A stretch of DNA of 47,981 nt from the NCBI GenBank assembly GCA_002270565.1, contig NQMI01000188.1:1-47981 (forward strand), given 5' to 3'. Position 1 is the stretch's first letter, and each line of letters opens with the position of its first letter. Shown piece by piece: positions 19,676-29,992 of this stretch. This stretch comes from Stenocarpella maydis. Lineage: Eukaryota > Ascomycota > Sordariomycetes > Diaporthales > Diaporthaceae. The notes below the pieces were generated by a model. That model saw only the letters and a list, made by a program, of their open reading frames with translations. It was not told the DNA's origin and ran no database searches. Both the position numbers and the translations under genes were made by a program.

Positions 19676-21044
19676 CAGGTCGATGCGAATGGTGATGCTA
19701 GGAACCGTTTGAAATGGTTCGGGGCTGGTTATGACGGAAAGAGGGTGGAAGAAGGTGTACAGAAAGGAGGATTGATTGAGCGAGTGCGAAGGATGCAGAG
19801 AGCCAAGATCAATGACACGCCTTGAGGGTAGCGCGCCTGAAGATTTTGACGATGAGATTGCTCAACCGCAGAGATGGAGTGAGCCGAGATCTTGTGGTAA
19901 ACACGACCTCGATTGTGGTTTTGTTTGGTTGGTGAATTGAAGGGGAATTCCAGCCTCGCGAGAGCAACGTGTCGACAAGATTGATGTGATCCCAAAGCTG
20001 GGCAGAACTGACCAATGCCTACTTCTGAAGCTTCACAGAGCTCTTTGAAAGCCTTGAGTGAGGTTCTTGTGTCGCAAAGCTTGCTTTGGGAGTGTTGACC
20101 TTCGTGCTGGCGTGATGAAGGCTGAAAGTCGGTGCCGCGTTCGTTGGCGGCACGCAGATGCGGCCAGCTTTCGCATAGACAACAGTCTGTCGTGGGTGTG
20201 CAGATGCAGACTGAGCCAAAAACAGAGCTGGCGGCAGAGACAATCCTTGATGTTTGCAGAGGTTACCTTGACGTTGAGGTTGCCAGTCAAGAGGGAGGTG
20301 AGCTTGGTGTGAAAATAAGCGCAGGGCGAGATTGATGGCAGCGCCAGCAACCATTCACCCGGGAACGTCGACTTTTGGGTCACTGAAATCCCGTGAAGCT
20401 GGAGGGGTCGCCGAAAACTCGAGCTTTGGGATTTCGAGACAGCTTCTGGCAAGGTCGGCCAAATAAACCGCGAGTGATGCAGTTGGGACCCTTGGGTTTA
20501 AATAACTTCACTCCAGCCGTATCCCACCAGCACCTTGGGAGGGACTTCCCATTTACAGCCCACGGAAATATTCGACTCCAAAGCCACAGTGGAATACACA
20601 ATAGGATGGGGCGGGCTACAATAGCAAATGGGGTGTAGCACTCACATTCTCCAGATCAAAATCTCTCTTCCGACCTCGTCCGGAAATGGTGGCCGCAGCA
20701 CCCGATCTCTCCTCGCTACCTCGAGCCGAGCTGAAGTCGGAACCATTCTTGAGACTTGCCTTCTTGGCCGGGCCGGACTTCTTTTGCATGCTCGCACGAG
20801 CCTGCTGGTTGAGCTGAGCCGCAAGCTCACGGTTCTCATCGTTCAGTTTGCGGATTCGGTCCTGAGGAACCCAGTCGTCCCATGTGGCCTTCCAACCCTT
20901 GTAGTGGATCTTGTACCGGAAGCCGCCCTCCTCCGTGGAATCGATATCAATGATCTTGGCCTCGTACAGCATGTCATGATGGAAACACAAGACCTTCTCG
21001 TCCTTGGCGTAGGGGGGTGCTGCTGGCTTGGAAGAAGGGGCCAT
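17053..21044 (-). CDS. eaf3: Eaf3, chromodomain/MRG-domain chromatin reader (2.9-kb intron)
   Basis: Eaf3 binds methylated H3K36 and serves in the NuA4 acetyltransferase and Rpd3S deacetylase complexes. Minus-strand exons are 21044-20646, 17725-17454, 17391-17288 and 17225-17053, summing to 948 nt and 315 residues, normal for the family. Residues about 14-70 are the chromodomain (KVLCFHHDMLYEAKI, YKIHYKGWKATWDDWVP). A basic linker ends KRDFDLEN. From residue 134 the MRG domain runs: FHARPSIKLVM, LVDDWEHVT, LREYFDRALGRILLYRFERLQ, EHLCRLLVSLPELLAQTNMD, and a C-terminus WLSKNGQKYFVREYE. Intron 1 (20645-17726, GTGAGT..GTCGCAG, 2920 nt) is far longer than the 62-nt introns 2 and 3, yet both ends are phase 0 and the join LEN/DESFHARPS fits the family. 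The intron contains another long ORF (separate entry). Confidence 0.85.
19676..20645 (-). promoter_or_regulatory. Presumed internal promoter within eaf3 intron 1
   Basis: 970 nt between the end of the eaf3 chromodomain exon and the nested ATG. It has no convincing coding exon: the frames at 20354-20019 and 19995-19729 show no motif. Just upstream of 19675 the minus strand is C/T-rich (CTTCTTCCACCCTCTTTCC), like fungal transcription starts. I found no acceptor in this stretch with the phase needed to join the chromodomain exon directly to the nested ORF. Confidence 0.4.
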
Positions 21045-21475
21045 GTTGAGGACCGTGTACCGGCTGACGATGAACTGGGAGCCTATGGAATATGAGGGAC
21101 AGTAAACCAGTCTCAGAAACAGCGAGTCTTCTGCTAAGTCTGTTAGGGTCGGGGGTGCCAGGTGGGTTGAGTGCAGAAGTGAGAAAGGAGTTGGTCGTTG
21201 AGGAGCCAAAGTGAGAAAGGGAAGCCCTTCAGGAGAGGAGTGTCACGGGACCAAGCGAGTCGAAAAGCGCGTCTCGAGGCGGGCACGCTACGATTGCCCG
21301 CCCCCAATCATTCAAGCAAGTCAACTCATCCCTCTCGCAGCACAACAAAGCCAGCCATTCGTTCATGCACAGAACCGAGGAGTTCATCGTGCGTCTATGC
21401 AGTGTTTATGTGACGACACACACAATTGATCCTGTAGGCCAGGCTACAATTCACAAAACAACCAGCGCCGACGGT
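21045..21475. promoter_or_regulatory. Divergent promoter region of eaf3 and nkp2
   Basis: 431 bp between the two start codons. The in-frame upstream extension of each gene (to 21209 on minus, to 21365 on plus) has no conserved motif, so both are read as leader. The short shared region implies a bidirectional promoter. Confidence 0.55.
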
Positions 21476-22099
21476 ATGGTGCCTACCGAGTCAACAATCC
21501 TTGCCAACTACCTCTTGGTCCCGGCACAACTGCCGACCATCATCTCTCTGAAGGAGTTCACAGAATTCTTCCCTCGGGCGCAGCAGTCATCGCCCCAGGT
21601 GAAGAGACTCTACAGGGATCTCCAGGCACAGAGGAACGCGCTCATCGATGCCGTGGCAGACAACATTGAGGCTGAGGCAAAACGGGCCAGGGCATTACGG
21701 CGGGAGGTCCTGAGGACAAGGAGAGAGGCCGAGGGCCATGAGATTGACGACGAGATTGACATAGAGAGAGCGGTAGGATTCTCCCTTGCCCCTGGCTCGG
21801 CTAGTTCATCTCGGGCCGTACTCCTAACAGCGTCACAGCTTTACGGTGCAGCCTCAGGAGCTCCAGTCTCAAAGCATGACATCAACTCCATCATTCCGGA
21901 GCTTGCCAGTTCTGCAGAGGAGCTCGAAGCCTCAATACAGGCCCTGAAGAAGGAGGAGGCCGAGCTGCTGCAGTCTATCAAGCAGACCGTCGGCAACATG
22001 AGCGACCTGCGCTACGGTCGATTGTCCAACGGACAACTCACGGAGCAGGTCCTGGAAGGCTTGCAAAACGTTCAGGAGACATGTCAGGCAAGAAATTAA
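21476..22099 (+). CDS. nkp2: Inner kinetochore subunit of the Cnl2/NKP2 family
   Basis: 207 residues, single exon. The N-terminal block matches the Cnl2/NKP2 family: ESTILANYLLVPAQLPTII, LKEFTEFFPRAQQSSPQV and LYRDLQAQRNALIDAVADNIEAE. It is followed by a charged coiled-coil-like region (KRARALRREVLRTRREAEG) and a second helical stretch (EELEASIQALKKEEAELLQ). Nkp2 is an accessory of the COMA part of the constitutive centromere-associated network. The upstream in-frame ATG at 21365 adds a 37-codon extension with no family resemblance, so the start at 21476 is preferred. It is divergent from eaf3 and tail-to-tail (179 bp) with the next gene. Confidence 0.85.
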   Translation: MVPTESTILANYLLVPAQLPTIISLKEFTEFFPRAQQSSPQVKRLYRDLQAQRNALIDAVADNIEAEAKRARALRREVLRTRREAEGHEIDDEIDIERAVGFSLAPGSASSSRAVLLTASQLYGAASGAPVSKHDINSIIPELASSAEELEASIQALKKEEAELLQSIKQTVGNMSDLRYGRLSNGQLTEQVLEGLQNVQETCQARN

Positions 22100-22278
22100 T
22101 TGGGTGCCTGACAGGCAGGCATATCCCGATCAGGCTAAGAAGCCGCCGTGATAAGAGTACGTGACCGATTCCCTAGCCCCCACCGTGACAAAGAAAAACC
22201 ACAAAGACCTCCGCCAAAGTTTTGGACATTACGCATATCACCTCGCACAAGATCTCATCATGCGCTTGGCTTGGACAT

Positions 22279-23192
22279 TTACCGAGCGGCTGCAGCACCG
22301 CCGGGAGCGGCACCACGAGCACCGGGTGCGCCGGGTGGAGGAGCCATTCGTCGCGACCTAGCTGGCGTTAGCGTTCGTGTATGCTGCATGCAGGAACCTC
22401 TGTGTGACTTACATGAACGTCCGGCTGACAAAAGAGACAACCAGCATCATGGCCCAGCTTGGGACGACGCTGAGTCCCCAAAGGACGTACGCGATAGGCA
22501 CAGCAACGCCGTACTGTGCCAGCTCACCGTCAAAGGGGTGGAAGTATCCGTCCTTCTTCTTGAACTGACTCTTGTCCTCGCGGGTCTTGTACAGCTCCAT
22601 GTAGGTGTCGCTGTCGGTGGTGGTCAGGTTCATGCGCTTGATGTAGATGTCGATGGGCGCGGGAGGGGGTAGCATCTCAAAGAGCCACAAGCTGCCGGTG
22701 CCAGCTGACCAAGCATTGCAGAGGATGGGCTGGTCGTCGCAGTTGACCAATCCGACGTGGGGGGCGTCAGGCAGAACGGCAAGCTTGGCGGCAGTCTGGT
22801 TAAATGCTTCCTCGACCTTGGAGCAGTAGCCTGTCGGATGGTTAGCATGGGCGCAGAACCGAATGCATTCAAAGCTCGAAAGGGAACCCACCAAAGCAAG
22901 TCTTGTTCCCGCCCGAAATCAGAACCCACCACTCCTCGGGTTTGGTGGACTCGGGCTTGACAGGCGAATATAGGGTGTCCTTCCAGTTGTCCAGGGTCAA
23001 GACGTTGAGCTTCATCTCGCCGACCTTGGCCTCGGCAGCCCCAACGGGGTCATGCTTGCTGGGGTTCGGGACGTAGGAGTTGAACTTCCCAAGGACGTTC
23101 TGGAATTGTGCCTTGTACTGTTCGAACTGCTCACCCTGCGCCGAGGCTAACAGCGGCAGGGCCAAAAGAGCCGTGGATGATGAGAAAAGCAT
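22279..23192 (-). CDS. Thioredoxin-like single-pass ER/secretory membrane protein, function unknown
   Basis: Exons on the minus strand are 23192-22892, 22830-22413 and 22357-22279 (introns of 61 and 55 nt), giving 265 residues. There is a signal peptide at 1-18 (MLFSSSTALLALPLLASA). The luminal part has a thioredoxin-like layout: EEWWVLISGGNKTCFGYCSK, with C99 and C103 at the place of the CxxC site but spaced CX3C, then VGLVNCDDQPILCNAW (C131, C138) and SLWLFEMLPPP. Three NxT sites fit glycosylation. One hydrophobic segment lies at about 208-236, followed by a short basic, Pro/Gly/Ala-rich tail. Exon 3 exists only as the tail SRRMAPPPGAPG.... I believe similar proteins occur widely in filamentous fungi, but I know no established function. 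Confidence 0.75.
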
Positions 23193-23880
23193 TATTACAC
23201 AGCGGTAAGAGCCACAAAAAGAAGAGGGTTCAAGCAGGTACAATATACTTTGTAGCTTTCGGGGGACGAGGCAGCTCAAATGAGGATGGTCTGCCCGGGT
23301 CTTTACAAAAAATAGTTGAAGAGAACAAACAGATGGTGACTTGGAGGAGTCTGCAGGATCCTCGCCTGTCAGGGTCCTTCGAGAGCTCCGGGCTGCTAGC
23401 AGGCACCGAATTCCTGGGATCTGGGATGGAGCTAAAGCAAGCCGGACCAACAGTTTTGTGAGGGGAATGATAAGATAAGCGAGAAGCTGCAGAGAAGGTG
23501 GAGAGCCGAGTTGCAACTCGGAGTGGTGGCGTGAGGTTTCCAAGGACTGGGTGGAAGTTGTGGCACTGCAAAGGGAGATCTCGGGCTGCTATACTTCCAA
23601 TAAACGCTCTCTCTCCCTCTATTAATGCGCAAAGAAAACCTCAACCAGCCTGTTTTTGTTGTTGAGCTTAGGCGTTCAGCAGCCAGCAAGTGCTAACTGA
23701 ATCCTTGTCATCGTGTGTGTTGACCAGGAAGCAGCGCTCTCTCACTTACCACAACGGGTCTAGGCCACCTCGAAAGCTTCCTAGGTATCCCACCTGGTGC
23801 CTCCTTGTAATCCAACCATGATGTCTCGGGGCCCATACCAAGTCATGAATCGATTTATCTAGCACCACTGTAAACTCACA
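23193..23880. promoter_or_regulatory. Divergent promoter region of the thioredoxin-like gene and fta7
   Basis: 688 bp between the start codons. No coding exon supported; minus-strand frames at 23230-23689 are leader or chance. No specific operator recognised. Confidence 0.45.
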
Positions 23881-25955
23881 ATGGTAAGTACATATCCAAA
23901 TAGCCCAGATGTGCCAATTGCCTAACATCGCAGCCCCCAAAAACATCAGATCAGAAGCGGAAACGCGGCAGGCCTCCAGGCGCGTCTCTGTTGGAGCCCG
24001 ACGCGTCGAGCCACGAGGCGCCGGACCACGATGCCGAACCTGACGCCGAGGAACGCGCTCGACCAAAGAAACGCGGTCGCAAGGGTAATACCGAAAGCCC
24101 CGATGCAGTACCCGGGCCTTCACAAGATGCCAATGGCCAGGCGCAACCACCCAGGGTGGGCCGCCGCAAGAAGAGCCAACAATCTGCGACTGCAGACGTC
24201 CAGCACAAGACCGAGGGACAGGATTCACGCGCCGAGGCGGATAAGACGGCCAGGCCTAGTAAAAAGGCTTTGGCGTCCCAAGGAAAGGGTAAAGGAGCAC
24301 CAACAACTGAGTCACGAGAAGAACAACAACCGCAGAGCGCAGAGCCTAGACGCATCGGAAGAGCGCGAGGAGCAAGTTCGAAGGATACCTCCAATTCCGA
24401 ACAGCCAGTATCTCCACCAGATAGGTCAACGGAACGCGTATCCAAACGCGCAGGAGGCGCATCGGCTGCTGCTTCGAAAGGCCAGGGGAAGGCAGTGGCA
24501 GGAAAGCAGAGGGAGACGGCGAATCGGGCCTCTCCCACAGACGACGAACCCTCGGCCCCAGCTCCAAGACGCAGACGAGGCCGGCCAACAAGGGAGTCCG
24601 ATAGTGTGCCCAGTGGAAGCAAAAAAGGTGTCGAGCGGGAGGCACAGACTACAGAGGCCACGGATAATAGGAAGTCTGGGTCACCTACCAATGGGGCATC
24701 ACAGGAATTGGCGTCTCCTGAGGTACATCAGAACGCTCCAGCTGCAAAGGCAGGGAAGAAGCGCCGTGGGCGGCCGTCATTGAACAAGGAGGAGCCCCAG
24801 AGTGCGCGTGTGTTACAGCCGCAGAAGGGCAATAGGTCAAAGGCTCCGAGGAAGTCGCCTGAGGCGGACAAGACTTCTGATGACAGTCGCTCGACAGAAG
24901 AAGCCTCAGGTCAGACGCATCGTGGCCGGCCTAGACGGCCAGACACGGTCTCTCAAGAGCCTGAAGCAGCCCAGCCACCCCGCTCACGTGGTAGGCCACG
25001 ACGTGAGCCCGAGCCCACGGAAGAGCAGGAGCAGGAACAGGAGCAAGCTTCTACCAGAACTAAGCGGGGGAAGCGTCAGCCGCCTCGACTGGAACAAGTG
25101 GTCGAGGAAGATGAAGGCGAAGACGAGGGCGAACACGCAAGCTCAGAAGATGAGCAGGACTTTCCATTTCGATACCTCAGAGAAAGCACCAAGTATATCT
25201 CGCGATCCGTCATATCTGAGAACTGGGACGTCTTGGACGGTCCATCTATCACTGCAGTTGGGACCTTTCTCGCCGACGCACAGCGACCCGTCCTGCTGCG
25301 CCTGCAAAATACTAGCCGGCGGCGAGAGCATGCAGCGGCTGTGCTTACCGCTGTCTCCCGACGACTACACTCAAAGCTTGTGAAAGGCCTCCCCTTCCCT
25401 GCCCCCACTGCTAGGCCCACAAGGCGGGCCGGGGCCGGCAGCCACGTGGACGAATTTGATCTCGAACGCTCCATGAACGCAGTGCAGGGCTTGGAGGACA
25501 CCCTCAACCCGCTGCTTCACTCGATCAGCCTGCTTGGAAGGGAGATCAAGAAGGAGGAGGATGCGCTGGCGCGCGACTACGACTCCCTCCACAAGCTGGA
25601 GGCGAACGCACGGTCCGAGGCGAAAGGCTGGCGGGAGAAGGCTAAGCGGGAGCACGTACTCGCCTCAGGCATTAGGAGAAAGGGCGAGGAAAGCGGCTAC
25701 GATGATGGGGGCTCCCGCCTGGAGCTTGTTGTAAAGCCCGAGGATGCTGCCACGGGCGGGATCTTTAAGGAGCTGGACGACGAAGAGCTGGTCACCATCT
25801 CTAGGCAGATCGGAAGCCATATGGAGAGCATGCAGGGTAATCTGCAGCAGGTTGATGGTGTCGTCCCGGCGATCGGCAAGAGCAAGGCTGCGCTACAGCA
25901 GTTGATGCAGAAGCACCTGGACGAGGAGCAGTACGACAAGGTGTTGCTTGGATAG
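23881..25955 (+). CDS. fta7: Inner kinetochore protein CENP-Q/Fta7 homologue with multiple AT-hooks
   Basis: CENP-Q (yeast Okp1, S. pombe Fta7) is a COMA subunit of the inner kinetochore. Exon 1 is the start codon alone (23881-23883), followed by a 50-nt intron (GTAAGT..CCTAACATCGCAG) and exon 2 (23934-25955), for 674 residues. This start puts MPPKTSDQKRKRGRPPG at the N-terminus, the first AT-hook. Further GRP/GRK hooks lie at about residues 49, 217, 280, 332 and 354, with a weaker one near 380, all in a long charged disordered region. An acidic stretch (about 390-410) separates these from the conserved C-terminal CENP-Q region: FPFRYLRESTKYI, then helices with LEDTLNPLLHSISLLGREIKK and a coiled-coil end with QQLMQKHLDEEQYDKVLLG. 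The AT-hooks suggest AT-rich centromeric DNA binding (inference). nkp2 lies 1.8 kb upstream. Confidence 0.85.
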
Positions 25956-27552
25956 CAATATGGTCTTGGCAGGGCTCGCGATGCCCTTGTTGGTAGTAAT
26001 GACGATTGTAGGATCTGATGCCTGACAGACAGTTTACCCCCATCGCACGCCCACCGCGCACGTGTAAACAGTCCCCCCTGCTGTGGCGTGCTAGTAGACG
26101 AGGCCTGACGTGAAGCACTTAGACGCGGTGGCGGGTCAGCCTCTGGGTCGCCTCATGGGCGAATGTATAGGCGCGACAGGCGAGTCATGACTGGGTAGCT
26201 CTCTGGTGATATCTGTGTGTAATGGGCAGCCTACTATCTGTGGCATGTGCGGTTTTACAACTATACTAGCTGATCCCACGTCCGCCGACATGCCTTGATC
26301 GACGTTCGGAAATGGACGAGAGTCAGGCCGGGCGTCGGGTCATGCAAGCACGGGCGTGGCAGGGTAGATGTGTGAGCCGCGGGAGGTGATGACAGGAAGG
26401 CCGGGACTAGTTGGGCTGGGCAGCAGCAAGGTCGAGTTGCCCCGAGCCCCAGAAGAGGTCTACGGACGGATTGGTCGGGGGGCTCGGCCGCGACCCTGGG
26501 CGGGGCAGGGAGGCCAAGCGAAGGGAGGGGCATGATGGGATGTTGGTGTACTCCAGGCCGCTGCACGCCCTACTGCAGGAATGTACTACCTATAGAGTAG
26601 GTATTGTAGAAGTTGCACTGTGCCAATTGCGCCATATTAGGACATGTTTATCTAATATCTAAATATTATGCTCTTGCCAATATTCATGACTGACAGTACA
26701 GTGCCTTAACTTCGAGGTCGACACATGTGACCAATGGTTGGGGGCGCTGACAGGGCAGTTTCGTGACTCGTGGAAGAGATGAGATAGGATACGCTACGGG
26801 AGTAGATAGACAGACAAGCAAGAGACAGTCGGGCAGTCGGAACTCAAACCCCTGCCGGAAAAGCTTTCACCGGGACCCTTCCTTTTCCTCCTCCCCCCCA
26901 CAGTGCAACATGATGACAGACAGACTAACTCAACTCTATGTAAAGTGGTGGTTGGTGGGTCCGTGGGAAGCTACCCCTCCCTCTCCAGACCCGTACAAAG
27001 TGCTCCTCCCTCCGTTAGCTCTAGTGTATCTACACTAACATTATCTATCGCCTTGTTGTGTCAGCGGTTTCGGCTCCCGATTGCCAGCCCAGCCATCAAG
27101 CTCGTTTTTTTTGTCTCCCCTTCGTCTCTCCCTCATTCCGAGCTGGTGCTCTCTTTTGCGTGACCCACTCACCGCCCGCCCGGCCGCCTTGAACTGTTGA
27201 TTCATAAGTGGCTTTCTCCCCTCCCTTCTCTCCTGCTCTTCCACTCTTCTCTTATCCCTCTCCTCCTCCTCCTCCTCCTCCTCCTCCTCCTCCTCCTCCT
27301 CCTACTGCTACACCCCTCCCAAGCCTCATCTGTCTCTACGGGTGTGGAGAGTAACGACCAGTGCACATCAGTACAGTCTTGTGAGAAGCCTCTGCTACCC
27401 CTTCTCCACTTCATGTTGAGCATTTTCCCAACGGAAAATTGACTGCACGCATTTACGAGGCCGGACCAAGCCTTGGCTAACACAGAAGGTCGCACAGAAA
27501 CCTTCTGAAGTGGTCAATTGTTCGTGTCGGTTACTCAACCACATCGCCCATC
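25956..27552. promoter_or_regulatory. fta7 3' region and upstream region of met6
   Basis: No gene supported in 1.6 kb; frames at 26261-26662 and 26763-27163 look like chance. TGACTC at 26764-26769 is six bases of the Cpc1/Gcn4 site (TGACTCA), so amino-acid control is possible but weakly supported. A (TCC)n tract at 27261-27303, about 14 units, lies roughly 250 bp before the met6 start in a pyrimidine-rich leader. Confidence 0.45.
27261..27303 (+). repeat. (TCC)n microsatellite, about 14 units
   Basis: Uninterrupted TCC/CTC trinucleotide run in the met6 upstream region. Pyrimidine tracts are common near fungal transcription starts; this one is unusually pure. Confidence 0.95.
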
Positions 27553-29992
27553 ATGGTTCAATCCGCCATTCTCGGTTTCCCTCGTATGGGAGTCAACCGT
27601 GACCTGAAGAAGGCTACTGAGGCCTGTGAGTCTAGCCGCGGACTGGCCAGGCTGGCCTCCATTACCCGAATAAGCGTCCAGGCTAACAATAGAGACAGAC
27701 TGGGGCGGCAAGATCTCCCAGGATGAGCTTCTTGCCGAGGCCAAGAGGCTGAGGCTCGCTCACTGGAAGATACAGAAGGACGCCGGTGTTGATATCATCC
27801 CCTCCAACGACTTTGCCCTGTACGATCAGGTCCTCAGCCACATCCAGGACTTCGGTGTAAGTTTCCTCTTGCAATGGCTCTGCAACGTTTTAGCCCCCCT
27901 TGCTGACAGCATTCGTTTCTAGGCTGTCCCCGAGCGATATGCCGGCTCCAAGCTGAACCGCGTCGATGAATACTTCGCCATGGGCCGTGGCCACCAGAAG
28001 GACGGTGTCGACGTGCCCGCCCTGGAGATGGTCAAGTGGTTTGACTCCAACTACCACTATGTCAAGCCCACCCTCCAGGACAACCAGACCTTCAAGCTTG
28101 CCTCCGAGCCCAAGGCTGTTGTCGAGTACAAGGAGGCAAAGGCGGCTGGCATCGAGACCCGCCCCGTCCTCGTCGGCCCCGTCTCTTTCCTGCACCTCGG
28201 AAAGGCCGACCGTGGCCAGTCTGTTAACCCCATCGACCTCCTCGACAAGCTTGTCCCCGTCTACGAGGAACTCCTCACCCAGCTCAAGCAAGCTGGTGCC
28301 TCCACAGTCCAGATTGACGAGCCTATCCTCGTCCTGGACCTGCCCTCCAAGGCCAAGGCCGCCTTCAAGCCCACATACGAGAAGCTCGCCAGCCTCGGCG
28401 ACAAGATCCCCAAGCTTGTCTTCACCACCTACTTTGGTGACATCGTCCACAATCTCGAGGCTGTGCCCAATGATGTCTACGCCGTCCACGTTGACCTTGT
28501 CCGCAACCCTGAGCAGCTCGACACCGTTATTGGTGCTCTGGGCCCAAATACCATCCTGTCGGCCGGTGTGGTCGATGGTCGTAACATCTGGAAGACCAAC
28601 TTCAAGCGCGCCATTGAGATCGTTGAGGTTGCTACCCAGAAGCTCGGTGCCGACCGCGTGATCGTCGCCACCTCTTCCTCCCTCCTGCACACCCCTCACA
28701 CCCTGGCCAGCGAGAAGAAGCTCGACCCCGAGATCGCTGACTGGTTCTCCTTCGCTTCCGAGAAGGCTGTTGAGGTTGCCATCATTGCCAAGGCTGTCAC
28801 TGACGGCCCTGCTGCCGTCCGTGAGCAGCTTGAGGCCAACGCCAAGTCTATCCAGGCTCGCGCCACCTCCAGCCGCACCAACGACCCCAAGGTTAAGGAG
28901 CGTCAGTCCAAGATCACCAAGGCCGACTACAACCGCAAGTCGGAATTCCCCGAGCGCATCGCTCAGCAGCAGAAGAAGCTGAACCTGCCTCTGTTCCCCA
29001 CAACCACCATCGGCTCCTTCCCCCAGACTAAGGAGATCCGTCTCTCGCGCAACAAGCTCACCAAGGGCGAGATCTCCGCCGCCGAGTACGACAAGTTCAT
29101 CGAACAGGAGATCGAGGCCAACGTCAAGATCCAGGAGGAGCTTGGCCTTGATGTCTTCGTCCACGGTGAGCCTGAACGCAACGACATGGTGCAGTTCTTC
29201 GGTGAGCGTCTGGACGGTTATGCATTCACCACCCACGCCTGGGTCCAGAGCTACGGATCTCGCTGCGTCCGCCCACCAATCATAGTCGGTGACATCTCTC
29301 GTCCCGCCCCCATGACCGTCAAGGAGTCCAAGTACGCCGTGTCCATCTCCAGCAAGCCCATGAAGGGCATGTTGACGGGCCCCGTCACCTGTCTCCGGTG
29401 GTCTTTCCCCCGTGACGATGTTCACCAGTCTGTCCAAGCAGAGCAGCTCGCTCTGGCCCTCCGTGACGAGGTCGTCGACCTCGAGAAGGCTGGCGTTGAC
29501 GTCATCCAGGTCGACGAGCCTGCCCTGCGTGAAGGTCTGCCCCTGCGCTCCGGCAAGGAGCGTGAGGCCTACCTGGACTGGGCCGTAAAGGCTTTCCGTC
29601 TCTCCACCACTGGTGTCGAGGACGCCACCCAGATCCACTCTCACTTCTGTTACTCCGAGTTCCAGGACTTCTTCCACGCCATTGCGGCCCTGGATGCTGA
29701 CGTCCTGTCCATCGAGAACAGCAAGTCTGACGCCAAGCTGCTCAAGGTATTCGTCGACTCTGCCTACCCTCGCCACATCGGACCTGGTGTCTACGACATC
29801 CACTCCCCTCGTGTCCCCAGCGAGCAGGAGATCAAGGACCGCATCGAGGAGATGCTTCAGTTCCTCAAGCCTGAGCAGCTTTGGATCGACCCTGACTGTG
29901 GTCTCAAGACCCGTCAGTGGAAGGAGACCAAGGAGGCCCTGGCCAACATGGTCAGCGCTGCTAAGTTCTTCCGCGCCAAGTACGCAAAATAA
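27553..29992 (+). CDS. met6: Cobalamin-independent methionine synthase (MetE type)
   Basis: Transfers a methyl group from 5-methyltetrahydropteroyltri-glutamate to homocysteine to make methionine in the cytosol. Exons 27553-27625, 27699-27856 and 27923-29992 (introns of 73 and 66 nt) give 766 residues, the normal length. The N-terminus is MVQSAILGFPRMGVNRDLKKA, and the N-terminal barrel has DEYFAMGRGHQ. The catalytic C-terminal barrel opens LPLFPTTTIGSFPQTKEIR. The zinc ligands are all present: H651 and C653 in IHSHFCYSEF, E675 in LSIENSKS and C736 in WIDPDCGLKTR. Each lies exactly ten residues beyond the E. coli positions 641, 643, 665 and 726. VDEPALREG also fits the family. Codon use is strongly C-biased, as for a highly expressed gene. 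Confidence 0.97.

Noticed and set aside
20616..21209. Longer start for eaf3 (ATG near 21209)
   Set aside because: The extra 55 residues have no family resemblance; known Eaf3 proteins begin just before the chromodomain, as with the ATG at 21044.
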